Counted from the first letter of the stretch, positions 17,627 through 27,315 are shown. The stretch is DNA of 64,000 nt from Fen-1258 sp041658245 (GCA_041658245.1 JBBAAM010000010.1:13835-77834); one strand, 5' to 3'. Program-made: numbers and translations. Notes: a model not told the origin generated them from the letters alone.

Positions 17627-20308
17627 TTAAAAATTAAACTCAAAACCAAATTGAACTAAGCGCGGTTCGCCGTAATTCCATGGATATCTTAAATATTCCT
17701 GCACTGTATTTGGTCTCTTAGCATCGTAACCAATATTTTTCCCTTCTGTTGTGTAATCCGGTTTTCCGGTGTCTCCAAATACGTTAACTACAATTCTACT
17801 ATCTAACAAGTTATATACACTCAAGAAAGTTGTTACATCAAACCCAAACATTTTGAATGTCTTATGTAATTTTAAATCAACATTTAATTGAGCAGGTCTT
17901 GATCTGCTGTTCCTTTGCAGACCTGATGTAATTCCTCTATCTGCGGTATACTGAGTAATTGATGGTGTATACGGAAGCCCTGTACCATAACGAGCAAGTG
18001 CACTAATGCCCCAATCAACATCGCCTATAAATACAGAGAGATTAAGAAGATGTCTTTGATCCCAATCAAGAGGAATCAAATATAATGTTGGTTCATTATT
18101 TCCAAGCTGTGCAAAAAATTCATCTTCAGGATTTGAGTTGCTGCCTTCGGCAACTTGATATGTATAGTTTAGATCTATAGAATAGTGATTACTAAATCTC
18201 TTGTTAAGGTTTAATGTAATGCCTTTTACGTTCGAGTAATCTTTATTAATAAATCTTGAGTAGGTAACTAAATTACGAGTTGATATTAGCGGTCCGGCAG
18301 TTATCCAATTTCTAATATCCCGGTAAAATCCTGTAACATCCAAAGTAAAATTATCAAAGAATTCTTGTTTGAATCCAATTTCATACATAATAGTTTTTTG
18401 CGGTTCAAGATTAGGATTACCATAAGGACCATATCCGCTTCCGGTATTAGGAACAAGGTAAGGTCCTCTATTAAACAGATATGAAAAAGTTGGAATTTGT
18501 AAAAATTGACCGTATGAAAAATGTAAGACTCCTTTTTCGCTAATTGGATAAGCTATACCAAAACGCGGACCAAGCGACCACTTAGGAGTTGAATTTTTGT
18601 AAAAGTAAGATTCTCTTTCGGCAAGAGATAATTTTTCCAATTCCGATCTCAATGGAAGATTTATATTGGGGTCTGTTGGATCTACAAGAACTTTTCCTTT
18701 TGCATCAAAGTAATCTAATCTTAGACCAATGTTAATGATAACATTATTAAATTCAATTTTATCCTGAAGATATACTGAAAATTCAATCGGCTCACTTTTA
18801 TATTTTGTTCTGTTTGGCGTTCCTTCTTCAGGAATTGAAGGAACAAATGGTTCAACCGGAATATTATTGATACGAAGAGGTTCAAGATTATAATCGTCGA
18901 ATTTTAGATTGTGCTTTCTGCCTTCAATACCAAATTTTACTAAATGATTTTCTGTAACCTGACTAGTAAAATCAATTTTTCCAATTAATGTGTTAGTCTC
19001 TCTAAAAAATCTATGAAGATTTGTACCCTTAGTTGTAAATGCATAGCCAATTGTTCTTAAAGAATCGGGATGAACATATCGTGAGTCGAGAGGATTCTCA
19101 TATAAATATTCGTTAAAATCCTTAAAGAAGTTGGAAAGTTTAATAGTATAAAATGATTTATTAGAGATTGTGTGAGTCATTGTAAAGGTAGCATTATAGC
19201 TGTTGGAAAATTTCTTCACACTACCGTCGGGATTCCATTTATAAAAATGTTCATAGTCTTGGAAATTTTCTTTTGAATAAAGAATTTCTGCGTTGAACTT
19301 AAAAGACGAAGATGCTGAAAAACTTAAGTTAGCCTGACCGAGCCAACGCTTACTCCAGTTCATAGCTACTAGGGATCCATCACTTTTTTCACCGGTAGTT
19401 AAGTAATTTCTATATCCATATAAATAACCGTCATCATAAACATATCTACCGTTCAGGAATAAAGTTAATTTATCATTTGTCCCGGGTATTGGTCCGCTTA
19501 AACTTCCCTGGAAATTATAATTTGTCAAAGGATTGATTTTATCAATCCCGACAAAATAATCTTTAAAGTTACTTACATAGTCGCTGCTGTATACTTTGAA
19601 ATTTCCTTTAAATGAGCGGCCTCCCTCTTTAGTTACTGTGTTTACAATACCTGAAAGAGCTTGTCCGTACTCGGCATTAAAAGTACCACTAATAACTTGA
19701 AGCTCCTGAACACTGGAATTATCAATATCAAGACCACGGCTATTATCATATGCATCGGTAATTGATATACCATTAACCCAATAAGCAATTTCGGAAGAAC
19801 GACCGCCGCGAATGTGGAAGCCGCCGCCGGCATCTCTTGTAACGCCGCTCTGCAGTTGAAGAACATCGTTTAATTCAGCAACAGGTAAATTTTTAATTTC
19901 GTCCGCGGTTACACGGGCTTGGCTTGAAGTGATATCTTTTTGAACTTTACTTACATTACCTTGAACAACGATTGCCTGCATTTCTACGGCAATATCAACT
20001 AGTGCTGCATCCTGCGTTGTAGTTAAGTCAATTGAAATTTGAACATTTTGAACAATTACTGCTTGATAACCAACATACTGATATTTAACATTATACTTTC
20101 CTGGCTGAATATTAAGTATTGTATACTTTCCATCCAGATCCGTTTGAGCTCCTATAAACGTACCTTCCAAAACAACATTAACAAAGGGAAGGCCCTCGCC
20201 TGTTTTTTTATCGGTTACTTTTCCCGTGAGTTTTCCGGTAGTTCCGCCAAAAATAATTGCGGGAAAAAAGAAACCCAATAAAAGTAGAACAGTAAAAGCT
20301 TTTTTCAT
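17627..20308 (-). CDS. TonB-dependent receptor with carboxypeptidase-regulatory-like domain
   Basis: 893 residues. The signal peptide is followed by a regulatory-like beta-sandwich (about 25-105: GKLTGKVTDKKTGEGLPFVN, DLDGKYTI) and a plug (about 115-225) with VLQLQSGVTRDAGGGFHIRGG and VNGISITDAY. A long barrel ends in FGFEFNF, a typical C-terminal strand. No SusD partner follows, so this is not a standard Sus pair. It is the second gene of the five-gene operon, behind the PpiC foldase and ahead of the 1,227-residue exported protein. In this phylum such receptors often accompany T9SS cargo genes. The substrate is unknown. Confidence 0.85.
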   Translation of the reverse strand: MKKAFTVLLLLGFFFPAIIFGGTTGKLTGKVTDKKTGEGLPFVNVVLEGTFIGAQTDLDGKYTILNIQPGKYNVKYQYVGYQAVIVQNVQISIDLTTTQDAALVDIAVEMQAIVVQGNVSKVQKDITSSQARVTADEIKNLPVAELNDVLQLQSGVTRDAGGGFHIRGGRSSEIAYWVNGISITDAYDNSRGLDIDNSSVQELQVISGTFNAEYGQALSGIVNTVTKEGGRSFKGNFKVYSSDYVSNFKDYFVGIDKINPLTNYNFQGSLSGPIPGTNDKLTLFLNGRYVYDDGYLYGYRNYLTTGEKSDGSLVAMNWSKRWLGQANLSFSASSSFKFNAEILYSKENFQDYEHFYKWNPDGSVKKFSNSYNATFTMTHTISNKSFYTIKLSNFFKDFNEYLYENPLDSRYVHPDSLRTIGYAFTTKGTNLHRFFRETNTLIGKIDFTSQVTENHLVKFGIEGRKHNLKFDDYNLEPLRINNIPVEPFVPSIPEEGTPNRTKYKSEPIEFSVYLQDKIEFNNVIINIGLRLDYFDAKGKVLVDPTDPNINLPLRSELEKLSLAERESYFYKNSTPKWSLGPRFGIAYPISEKGVLHFSYGQFLQIPTFSYLFNRGPYLVPNTGSGYGPYGNPNLEPQKTIMYEIGFKQEFFDNFTLDVTGFYRDIRNWITAGPLISTRNLVTYSRFINKDYSNVKGITLNLNKRFSNHYSIDLNYTYQVAEGSNSNPEDEFFAQLGNNEPTLYLIPLDWDQRHLLNLSVFIGDVDWGISALARYGTGLPYTPSITQYTADRGITSGLQRNSRSRPAQLNVDLKLHKTFKMFGFDVTTFLSVYNLLDSRIVVNVFGDTGKPDYTTEGKNIGYDAKRPNTVQEYLRYPWNYGEPRLVQFGFEFNF

Positions 20309-20357
20309 GGTGCCTCCATTTAACGCTATAGATTTGCAATAAGAACAAAATATTTTT

Positions 20358-22031
20358 TTAATTATTTATTACAACACTTCCTAATAAATCTTCATTCACT
20401 TTAATCTGTACTTTAGAGTTAAGCTTGTCAATATATTCTTGCATTATAAATTTTGATTTTTCTTTATTTAATAAACGAACAACATCATTTTTTACTTGGT
20501 CATATTTTTTTATCTCACCAGATTTCTTCCCCAATATTTTAAATATTCCATAATAATCTTCTATCTGTAGAGGACCAATTAATTTACCTATTTCCGTTTT
20601 CCACAAAGTATCTTTGAGCAATCCATATTTTGAGACTTCGGCGAAACCCATTTCGCCTTTATTTATTGACGACCAATCTCTAATTGAATACTTTTTAGCA
20701 AGTAACCCGAAGTCCGTTCCATTTTTTAACTGAGCAAGTAAACTATCAGCCAAAGTTTTCCGTTTTAGTATTATCTCTTGTATGTTCATTTCATCAGGAG
20801 ATTTAAAGTATTGAGTATTATCAGTATAGAATTTATAAGTAACACTATCAGGAAATGTAGTTTTAACTGCTATTTCTTTACGTTTATATTTTAAGAAGAC
20901 ATTGATATTATACTTTGAAATTGTATTGTTTACTTCCTTTCGTTTATCATATCCTTTTTTTATAGCAATTTGATATAAAATATCTTGTAAAATAATTCCT
21001 TTGATAATGGTTTTTAATCCTTCCAAAGAAGAAATTTTCTCTCGGTGATAAACAGGAATATTATCAATCCTTTGTTCAAGCTCGATTTGTTTGTAGGACT
21101 TATTTTCATATTTTACACATATAGCAGATGAGGTTTGTATTTTACTGTTTTCAGTAGAATACTGAGTTGAATATGATAAATTATTGAAAATATTGCCAAG
21201 AATTTTTTCGTCGAACCATACCTTATTTGAGATAAACAGTTTGTTTATATATTCAATTTCGGCAGCTCTCTTTTTTCTCATCCTAACTACTTTTTCCATA
21301 TGCTTTTTTTTCTTCAGAAATTCAGTTTCTGTTAACAATGGATGAGGTTTTCGATCTTCTAATTTAATAATATTATAACCGTTTTTAGTTTTTACCGGTT
21401 TTGATACTTCTCCTATATTTAATGCATATGCAGCATCTTCAAATGCAGGATCCATATCGCCCCAAGAAAAGTACCCAAGATAACCGCCATTATTCTGAAG
21501 AGTTGTATCAGTGAATATTTGCTTAGCTAATATCTTGAAATCAGAACCGTTTTGTAAAAACTTATAAAGGTTATTAGCTTCTTCTTCTGTACTTGCAAAT
21601 AAATGCCGAACGGAAATCTTCTCGTTTGATTTATAATACGAATCTCTAACTTCTTTATCGGTAGCCGTTAACTTTGCATAAATTTCCTGGTCTTTAAGAT
21701 ATGCTAATATAGTTTGTTTTTTATCCCAGTTTAATTCTTTCTGATATTCTGGATCTGAAAATATTTTTTGATTATCATCTATATTATAAAGCAAGTATTC
21801 GTTAATCATGTTATTTAGAATGGAGCGGCGTGTAACTATATTATCTTTTGTCCCTGAAGAAAAAAGATATTCGCTATAACGATCTACAAAGTTTTTAACA
21901 AAGATTTTATGTGTGCCAATTTCAGAGATTATTGAATTAGGTAACGCTAACTGTTGGGAGTGGAGTGATTGGCTGTAAAAAAATAAAATAAAATAAATAA
22001 ATATAGAGACAGTCTTATACTGTGATACCAT
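20358..22031 (-). CDS. periplasmic PpiC/SurA-type peptidyl-prolyl isomerase with two parvulin domains
   Basis: 557 residues with a signal peptide (ending LHSQQ). A helical chaperone-like N-terminal part is followed by a first parvulin domain near 138-235 (ISVRHLFAS, DPAFEDAAYALNIGEVSKPV, GYNIIKLEDR). A second, more divergent one lies near 410-505 (MNIQEIILKR, GEMGFAEVS, YGIFKILGK). The layout resembles SurA, which escorts outer-membrane proteins. It is the first gene of the operon with a TonB receptor, PorV-like barrel and T9SS cargo, suggesting it helps fold those products in the periplasm. Upstream is an 18-base palindrome (22093-22110). Confidence 0.82.
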   Translation of the reverse strand: MVSQYKTVSIFIYFILFFYSQSLHSQQLALPNSIISEIGTHKIFVKNFVDRYSEYLFSSGTKDNIVTRRSILNNMINEYLLYNIDDNQKIFSDPEYQKELNWDKKQTILAYLKDQEIYAKLTATDKEVRDSYYKSNEKISVRHLFASTEEEANNLYKFLQNGSDFKILAKQIFTDTTLQNNGGYLGYFSWGDMDPAFEDAAYALNIGEVSKPVKTKNGYNIIKLEDRKPHPLLTETEFLKKKKHMEKVVRMRKKRAAEIEYINKLFISNKVWFDEKILGNIFNNLSYSTQYSTENSKIQTSSAICVKYENKSYKQIELEQRIDNIPVYHREKISSLEGLKTIIKGIILQDILYQIAIKKGYDKRKEVNNTISKYNINVFLKYKRKEIAVKTTFPDSVTYKFYTDNTQYFKSPDEMNIQEIILKRKTLADSLLAQLKNGTDFGLLAKKYSIRDWSSINKGEMGFAEVSKYGLLKDTLWKTEIGKLIGPLQIEDYYGIFKILGKKSGEIKKYDQVKNDVVRLLNKEKSKFIMQEYIDKLNSKVQIKVNEDLLGSVVINN

Positions 22032-22092
22032 TTTTTGTTTTACAACAATAAAACTTCTGGGCTTATAAAATTAACCCAGGTTGTTATCTTCT

Positions 22093-22110
22093 GAATCGAA
22101 CTTTCGATTC
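22093..22110. promoter_or_regulatory. perfect palindrome upstream of the PpiC operon
   Basis: GAATCGAA-CT-TTCGATTC, about 60-80 bases ahead of the operon's first ATG, in the 262-base gap between the divergent PpiC and methyltransferase genes. It could be an operator. No binding protein is indicated. Confidence 0.3.
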
Positions 22111-22293
22111 AAACCACATTTATAATTTACTAATTTCAATTACAAAAAATCAATTTATTTTGAGAATAATGATCTAATATATGTATGCTCTTTTTTAATA
22201 GTCTAAGGTTATATGCTAAAATAAAAATCCAATCTTTGTTTAGGATTTCTTAAATTTATAGAAAAGATAAAATGAAAATCAAAAAGGTAAATA

Positions 22294-23112
22294 ATGGAAA
22301 ATAAAATTTATATCGGTGATAGTTTTGAAGTGTTAAATAAACTTCCTTCAAATTTTTTTCAATTAATGGTTACTTCACCACCGTATTGGAATGTTAGAGA
22401 CTATGGGCATAAAGAACAAATTGGCTTTTATGATACATTGGATGAATATTTAGTTAAATTAAACCGGATTTGGGAAGAAGTCGTAAGGACTTTATTGCCA
22501 GATGGAAAAATAGCTTTGAATATTGCTAACGTTTACTACAATGAATCTGATGAAAAGCGAAAGACTACAGCAAATATATCCATGTTGCTTTGGCAACAAT
22601 TAAATAATATTGAAGAATTGAGATTTATGGGGACAATTTATTGGCAAAAAACGACTTCCAGAGATGGTTCGGTTTTATTTGGGAGTTATCCGTACCCAAC
22701 TAATTTTATGATTTCAAATGCTGTAGAGCCAATACATATTTTTAGAAAGGTTGGTATTAGAAATGTATCTAAAGAAATAAAAGAAAAATCGAAAGTTAGT
22801 TTGGAAGAATTCAGAAAATTTCGTGATGCCATTTGGAATGACATAAATGGAGTAGAAGATAAACACAGCGCCGCCTATCCACTTGAACTACCAAAAAGAT
22901 TAATACAAATGTTTAGTTATTGGAACGATTGGATTTTAGACCCATTCTTAGGTAGTGGAACAACAATGAAAGCTGCCAATGAATTAGGAAGAAATTGTAT
23001 CGGAATAGAATTAAACGAAGACTTTTTAGAAAGGATTAAGGAAAAAGTTAATATTAATCAAAATGAAATTTTTCAAGAAAACAAATTCGATATAATAACG
23101 GAAAGTAAATGA
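22294..23112 (+). CDS. type II DNA methyltransferase, amino-methylating (probably N4-cytosine)
   Basis: 272 residues. The catalytic motif TSPPYW lies near the N-terminus (about residues 28-33) and the AdoMet-binding motif DPFLGSGTT near residue 215. This is the beta-class order of amino-methyltransferases (N6-adenine or N4-cytosine). SPPYW is the form commonest among N4-cytosine enzymes. Its stop overlaps the start of the endonuclease by 4 bases. The partner resembles HinP1I, which cuts GCGC, a site with no adenine, so N4-cytosine methylation is the consistent inference. The pair sits alone between a minus-strand operon and a LacI gene, as a horizontally acquired defence cassette would. Confidence 0.85.
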   Translation: MENKIYIGDSFEVLNKLPSNFFQLMVTSPPYWNVRDYGHKEQIGFYDTLDEYLVKLNRIWEEVVRTLLPDGKIALNIANVYYNESDEKRKTTANISMLLWQQLNNIEELRFMGTIYWQKTTSRDGSVLFGSYPYPTNFMISNAVEPIHIFRKVGIRNVSKEIKEKSKVSLEEFRKFRDAIWNDINGVEDKHSAAYPLELPKRLIQMFSYWNDWILDPFLGSGTTMKAANELGRNCIGIELNEDFLERIKEKVNINQNEIFQENKFDIITESK

Positions 23113-23873
23113 AAAGAAATCTTGTAAATTTAGGCTCTATTACAGCAAAAAGTGGTTTTGAAAATGAAGATGACGTAATAAATAAATTTAATGACTGGAA
23201 AAATGATGATGATGCAAAAGAATGGTTAAAAGCAATGCATTATGAAATCGATGAAATAGAATCTGTTATTGCGGTTAAAGTTCCTGGCCATCATAAAGCT
23301 GATGTTCAAGTTCAAGTTACAATTGTATTTAATAAAGCTATTGGCATCGAAAATATTTCGTTAAAACTCGCCTCAACTAAAACTGGTTTTAATCAGATTG
23401 ATAAAAGAGAAATTGACAAATATGTTGAAATGTGGAATATACCCACAGATATAGTAGGTGCATTAAAGTTATTTACTGGTAAAACCAAACCGCCTACTAA
23501 TAAAAAATTGAAAGATCCACGGAGAATGTTATTAACAGAAATGCCAGAAAAATTACAGAATAGAGTTGTTGATTTTTTTTCGAAAAATAAAATTTTGATT
23601 ATATCTGATTTGTTAAAAGGTAATGATAAATATTCAGCAAATTGGTTTATGGTTGTTTGGAAAATATCTAATGAAAATCCTAAATGGATTATAAAGGATA
23701 TTAATTTTGTATTGAATTTTTATGGAAATGGTGAAGTAAGGATAACAAAGCAAGGCAGTTTGTGTATTGGTAAAATTGGAATGCAAAGAAAAGGTGGAGA
23801 TGGTGGTCGTCCTTCCTCTCAAATGTTACAATTCAAAATTAATCCGCTAGAACTCTTTAATAATTGTGTTTAA
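23109..23873 (+). CDS. HinP1I-like type II restriction endonuclease (predicted GCGC)
   Basis: 254 residues, close to HinP1I (about 247). From memory the two share the start NLVxLGSxTAKxGFxNExD, the RGFNQIDK/TGFNQIDK block, EMWK/EMWN, DxRRMxxTE and the C-terminal QRKGGDxGR with MLQFKIxPxELF. The HinP1I active site is SD-X18-QxK. Here the spacing is kept (D65, 18 residues, then S84-L85-K86), but Q is replaced by S and the serine before D65 by A. The enzyme probably cuts foreign DNA at unmethylated GCGC. The Q-to-S change leaves activity uncertain. Coupled to the methyltransferase by an ATGA overlap. Confidence 0.8.
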   Translation: MKRNLVNLGSITAKSGFENEDDVINKFNDWKNDDDAKEWLKAMHYEIDEIESVIAVKVPGHHKADVQVQVTIVFNKAIGIENISLKLASTKTGFNQIDKREIDKYVEMWNIPTDIVGALKLFTGKTKPPTNKKLKDPRRMLLTEMPEKLQNRVVDFFSKNKILIISDLLKGNDKYSANWFMVVWKISNENPKWIIKDINFVLNFYGNGEVRITKQGSLCIGKIGMQRKGGDGGRPSSQMLQFKINPLELFNNCV

Positions 23874-24023
23874 TGCCATTGTTTAAGAAAAATCGTTCAG
23901 ATATTACGGTATAATAAATATCTAATAAATTACTATACTATCTCTTATTCGAGTATTTATGTATGTTAAGACGTAAATTTGCCTTTATTTACAATGAGAT
24001 TTGTTTGAAATAAAAAATATACT

Positions 24024-25052
24024 ATGAAACCAAAAGACGTAACATTAAGCGATATAGCACAAAAACTGGGTGTATCTATAATTACTGTTTCAAAAGCGTT
24101 ACGCGGACATCCTGATATATCTAGTCATACTGCCGAGATTATCAAAAAAGCAGCTATAGAATTAGGGTATTCTCCCAATTTTATGGCAAGAAATCTTGCA
24201 TCAAGAAAGTCAAACACGATAGGTGTTGTACTTCCTGAAATAGCGCATCATTTTTTTAGCTCTATTATTGATCATATTTATATTTATGCGACTTTAAACA
24301 ACTATCAAATTTTCCTTACCGTTTCACAAGAAAATTCTGAATTGCAGAAAAAACAAATCCAGACTCTTCTTTCGATGAGAGTTGATGGAATAATTATTTC
24401 AATATCTCAGGACACATCAAATTTTGAAGTTTTTGAAACTGCAAGAAATAGACAGATCCCACTCGTTTTTATGGATCGTATTCCGGATTTAATTAATTGC
24501 AATACTGTCACTGTAGATGATCATGGTGGTGCTTATAAAGCGATTGATCACGCCATAAAACTTGGATATAAGAAGATCGCACATTTTGCCGGTTACTCTA
24601 ATATTAATATCGGACGTGAACGAATGCTCGGTTTTAAGCAGGCTATGAGTGATTATGGTTTGGAAATTAATCAAGATTGGATCTTAGAAGGAGATTTCGG
24701 AGAAAAAAGCGGTTACGATTCTTTTATGAAATTATACCACGAAAAAAATCTACCCGATTTAATTCTTGCTGTCACATATCCCGTTGCAATCGGTATATAT
24801 ATGGCTGCTAAGGAAGTTGGAATGAATATTCCAAATGATATTGACTTGATCTGTTTCGGAAATTCTCAAGAGCAGAATTTTTTATCTCCTCCATTAAGTT
24901 GTGTAAATCAACCGACAGAACAGTTAGCAGCAAAGTCTATGGAAGTATTAATAGAGAATATTATTAAGAAAGAAAAATTTATCCACAAGCAAATAGTTGT
25001 AGATACCGATTTAATTTTGCGCGGCACTTGTATTAAATGTAATCGCCCTTGA
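24024..25052 (+). CDS. LacI-family transcriptional regulator
   Basis: 342 residues. The N-terminal helix-turn-helix TLSDIAQKLGVSIITVSKAL and hinge MARNLASRKS are followed by the sugar-binding domain (GVVLPEIAHHFFSSII, DGIIISISQD, DLICFGNSQE, SPPLSCVNQP). This is the PurR/CcpA-like type frequent in Bacteroidota. It is monocistronic or read with rnhC 46 bases downstream. No metabolic gene is adjacent, so it probably acts on a distant locus. I see no clear palindrome in its 150-base leader. Confidence 0.88.
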   Translation: MKPKDVTLSDIAQKLGVSIITVSKALRGHPDISSHTAEIIKKAAIELGYSPNFMARNLASRKSNTIGVVLPEIAHHFFSSIIDHIYIYATLNNYQIFLTVSQENSELQKKQIQTLLSMRVDGIIISISQDTSNFEVFETARNRQIPLVFMDRIPDLINCNTVTVDDHGGAYKAIDHAIKLGYKKIAHFAGYSNINIGRERMLGFKQAMSDYGLEINQDWILEGDFGEKSGYDSFMKLYHEKNLPDLILAVTYPVAIGIYMAAKEVGMNIPNDIDLICFGNSQEQNFLSPPLSCVNQPTEQLAAKSMEVLIENIIKKEKFIHKQIVVDTDLILRGTCIKCNRP

Positions 25053-25098
25053 ATCGAATATCACTATTTTTCTCCAACTAAACTATTTTTATTCTTAA

Positions 25099-26010
25099 AT
25101 GAATCTTGAAGAGAAAGCAAAAAAGCATATTCAGAATCTAAAAAAATTAGTTAGCAACACTAATTTGTCCACCGATGAGATCATCTTAAAACAATATAAT
25201 TACGAGTTCAATGCCGTCTACAACAAAAGTACAGTTAAAGTTCTAGTCTTCTTTGGCAAAAAAGGTGTTAAGACTATTATTCAAGGTGATGAAAAATCTG
25301 ATCTCTGCAAAAAAGTGAAAGACATTATCTCTGATGAATTAATGTTAGAACTGGTTGATCCGGAATTAAAAGAACCGGAAGAATATATCGGAACGGATGA
25401 ATGCGGCAAGGGAGATTTTTTTGGTCCTTTAGTAGTTGCCGCTGTTTTTGTTAACTCTGATACAAAAAAAAATCTTCTGCGTGTTGGAGTTAAAGACAGC
25501 AAAGATTTAAGTGATTACCAAATAAATCTTCTTGCAAAGGAAATAAAAAAAATAGTCGGAGATAATTTTACAGTTGTAAGCATAAATCCTAAAAAGTATA
25601 ATGAAGTCTATGAACGATTCGGAAATTTGAACAGTTTATTGAACTGGGCACACTCAAAAGCATTAAGCAACTTATTCGATAAGGTTGATTGCAAAACAGT
25701 TATAACTGATAAATTCAGCAATAAGGATTTGGATATCAGTTCTTTATCAAAACATTCGGATGTGGAATTCATTCAAGAAACAAAGGCAGAGAGATATGTT
25801 GGTGTTGCTGCTGCATCTATTATAGCTAGAGAAAGTTTTCTAGATTGGTTTGAAAATAAAGAGCGAATCGGATTGAATTTACCTAAAGGTTCTTCAATTG
25901 AAACTGAAGTTTTCGCCAAGAAACTATTAAATAGTATTGGCAAAGAAAAATTAAGTGAACTGGCTAAATTACACTTCAAGACGTACAAAAAAATAAAATC
26001 TAATCGGTAA
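25099..26010 (+). CDS. rnhC: ribonuclease HIII
   Basis: 303 residues. An N-terminal TBP-like (DUF3378) substrate-binding domain of about 80 residues precedes an RNase H fold. Catalytic residues appear in IGTDECGKGDFFGPL (D and E of the DEG-like motif), KDSKDLSD, and the later aspartate of VITDKF. The enzyme removes RNA from RNA/DNA hybrids in the cytoplasm. RNase HII lacks the N-terminal domain and is shorter, which is why I choose HIII. It lies on the same strand as the phosphofructokinase 62 bases later. Confidence 0.9.
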   Translation: MNLEEKAKKHIQNLKKLVSNTNLSTDEIILKQYNYEFNAVYNKSTVKVLVFFGKKGVKTIIQGDEKSDLCKKVKDIISDELMLELVDPELKEPEEYIGTDECGKGDFFGPLVVAAVFVNSDTKKNLLRVGVKDSKDLSDYQINLLAKEIKKIVGDNFTVVSINPKKYNEVYERFGNLNSLLNWAHSKALSNLFDKVDCKTVITDKFSNKDLDISSLSKHSDVEFIQETKAERYVGVAAASIIARESFLDWFENKERIGLNLPKGSSIETEVFAKKLLNSIGKEKLSELAKLHFKTYKKIKSNR

Positions 26011-26072
26011 ATATTTCATTTCACATAAATAAATTTACACAGCAGATTTTTTAATACTCAAGGAAGTTTGAA

Positions 26073-27176
26073 GTGGCGAAATCAAAAATTAAACGTATTG
26101 GAATTTTAACCGGTGGTGGCGATTGTCCCGGATTAAATGCCGTTATCAGAGGAGTAACAAAACCCGCTCACGATTACGGATTAAAAGTTTACGGAATTCT
26201 CGATGGATTCGAAGGACTTGTAGAAGGAAGAATGCTGGAATTATATAACAAAGATGTATCAGGAATACTTGCAACCGGTGGTACTATTCTTGGTTCTTCT
26301 AACAAAGGAGATCCATTTCATTGGCCCGAGGAAATTGACGGTAAAATAAAAATCGTTGATCGCTCAAAAGATGCATTGAATAATTATCGCTCGTGGAATC
26401 TTGACGCATTAATTGTAATCGGCGGCGACGGAACAATGCACATAACACACCAACTTAGCAAGATGGGAATAAATGTAGTTGGCGTTCCTAAAACAATTGA
26501 TAATGATCTTGAAGCAACAGATCAAACATTCGGTCATGATTCTGCAGTATATGTTGTATCGGAAGCGCTTGATCGTTTACATACAACTGCTTCTGCACAT
26601 CACAGAGTTATGATAATCGAAGTTATGGGAAGATATGCAGGCTGGATTGCTCTTAACGGCGGAATTGCTGGAGGTGCAGATATAATTCTAATCCCGGAAA
26701 TTCCTTTCGATTGGAATGTTATTTATGATAAGGTTCTACATCGTAATACAATTGGAAAAAGATTTAGTCTTGTTTGTGTTGCTGAAGGCGCCAAACCCAA
26801 AAAAGGCAGATTAATTATTAAAGGAATAGATATTAAACGAACAGATCCAATCCAACTCGGAGGTATTGGTGAGTATGTTGCTAAGATGATCTCAAAGAAT
26901 ACAGGATTGGAAACAAGATTTACAGTATTAGGTCATCTACAAAGAGGCGGCAGCCCAACTCCTTTTGATAGAATTTTATCAACAAAGTTCGGAACAAATG
27001 CAATACAACTTGTGATTAAGAGACAATTTGGAAGAATGGTTGCTCTTAAAGGTTCTGAAATCACAAGTGTTAGAATAATAGATGCGATTTCACATCAGAA
27101 GCTAGTTAAGCGGAAAGATCAAGCAGTATTAGCTGCAAGTGCTGTTGGAGTTAGTTTTGGCACTGAAAATTTATAG
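26073..27176 (+). CDS. pfkA: 6-phosphofructokinase
   Basis: 367 residues starting at GTG, with AAGGAA seven bases ahead. The N-terminal nucleotide loop is LTGGGDCPGLN, the catalytic block is PKTIDNDLEATDQTFG, and substrate residues are in MGRYAGW and GHLQRGGSPTPFDR. The usual ATP/PPi diagnostic pair is mixed: glycine at the first position (GGDGT, G120), which indicates ATP use, and lysine at the second (PKTIDND, K140), which is seen in PPi-dependent and in 'group III' ATP enzymes. I favour an ATP-dependent group III enzyme. It phosphorylates fructose 6-phosphate in glycolysis. Confidence 0.92.
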   Translation: MAKSKIKRIGILTGGGDCPGLNAVIRGVTKPAHDYGLKVYGILDGFEGLVEGRMLELYNKDVSGILATGGTILGSSNKGDPFHWPEEIDGKIKIVDRSKDALNNYRSWNLDALIVIGGDGTMHITHQLSKMGINVVGVPKTIDNDLEATDQTFGHDSAVYVVSEALDRLHTTASAHHRVMIIEVMGRYAGWIALNGGIAGGADIILIPEIPFDWNVIYDKVLHRNTIGKRFSLVCVAEGAKPKKGRLIIKGIDIKRTDPIQLGGIGEYVAKMISKNTGLETRFTVLGHLQRGGSPTPFDRILSTKFGTNAIQLVIKRQFGRMVALKGSEITSVRIIDAISHQKLVKRKDQAVLAASAVGVSFGTENL

Positions 27177-27241
27177 ACTTTGTTGCTTTGGATAAGTTTT
27201 AATGCTTATTTTTGCTCGTTAGTTAATAACATGTTCTTTTC

Positions 27242-27315
27242 GGGGTCGTAGTTCAGTTGGTTAGAACGCCTGCCTGTCACGCAGGAGGTCGCGAGTTCGA
27301 GTCTCGTCGGCCCCG
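27242..27315 (+). tRNA. tRNA-Asp (GTC anticodon)
   Basis: 74 bases. The acceptor pairs GGGGTCG with CGGCCCC. The D-arm is TTCAGTTGGTTAGAA, the anticodon stem-loop CCTGCCTGTCACGCAGG contains GTC, and the T-arm is GCGAGTTCGAGTCTCGT. CCA is not encoded. The aspartyl-tRNA synthetase gene lies about 1 kb away on the other strand. Confidence 0.96.

Noticed and set aside
17627..20308. SusC of a SusCD pair
   Set aside because: No SusD-like lipoprotein is next to it; the neighbours are a foldase and T9SS cargo.
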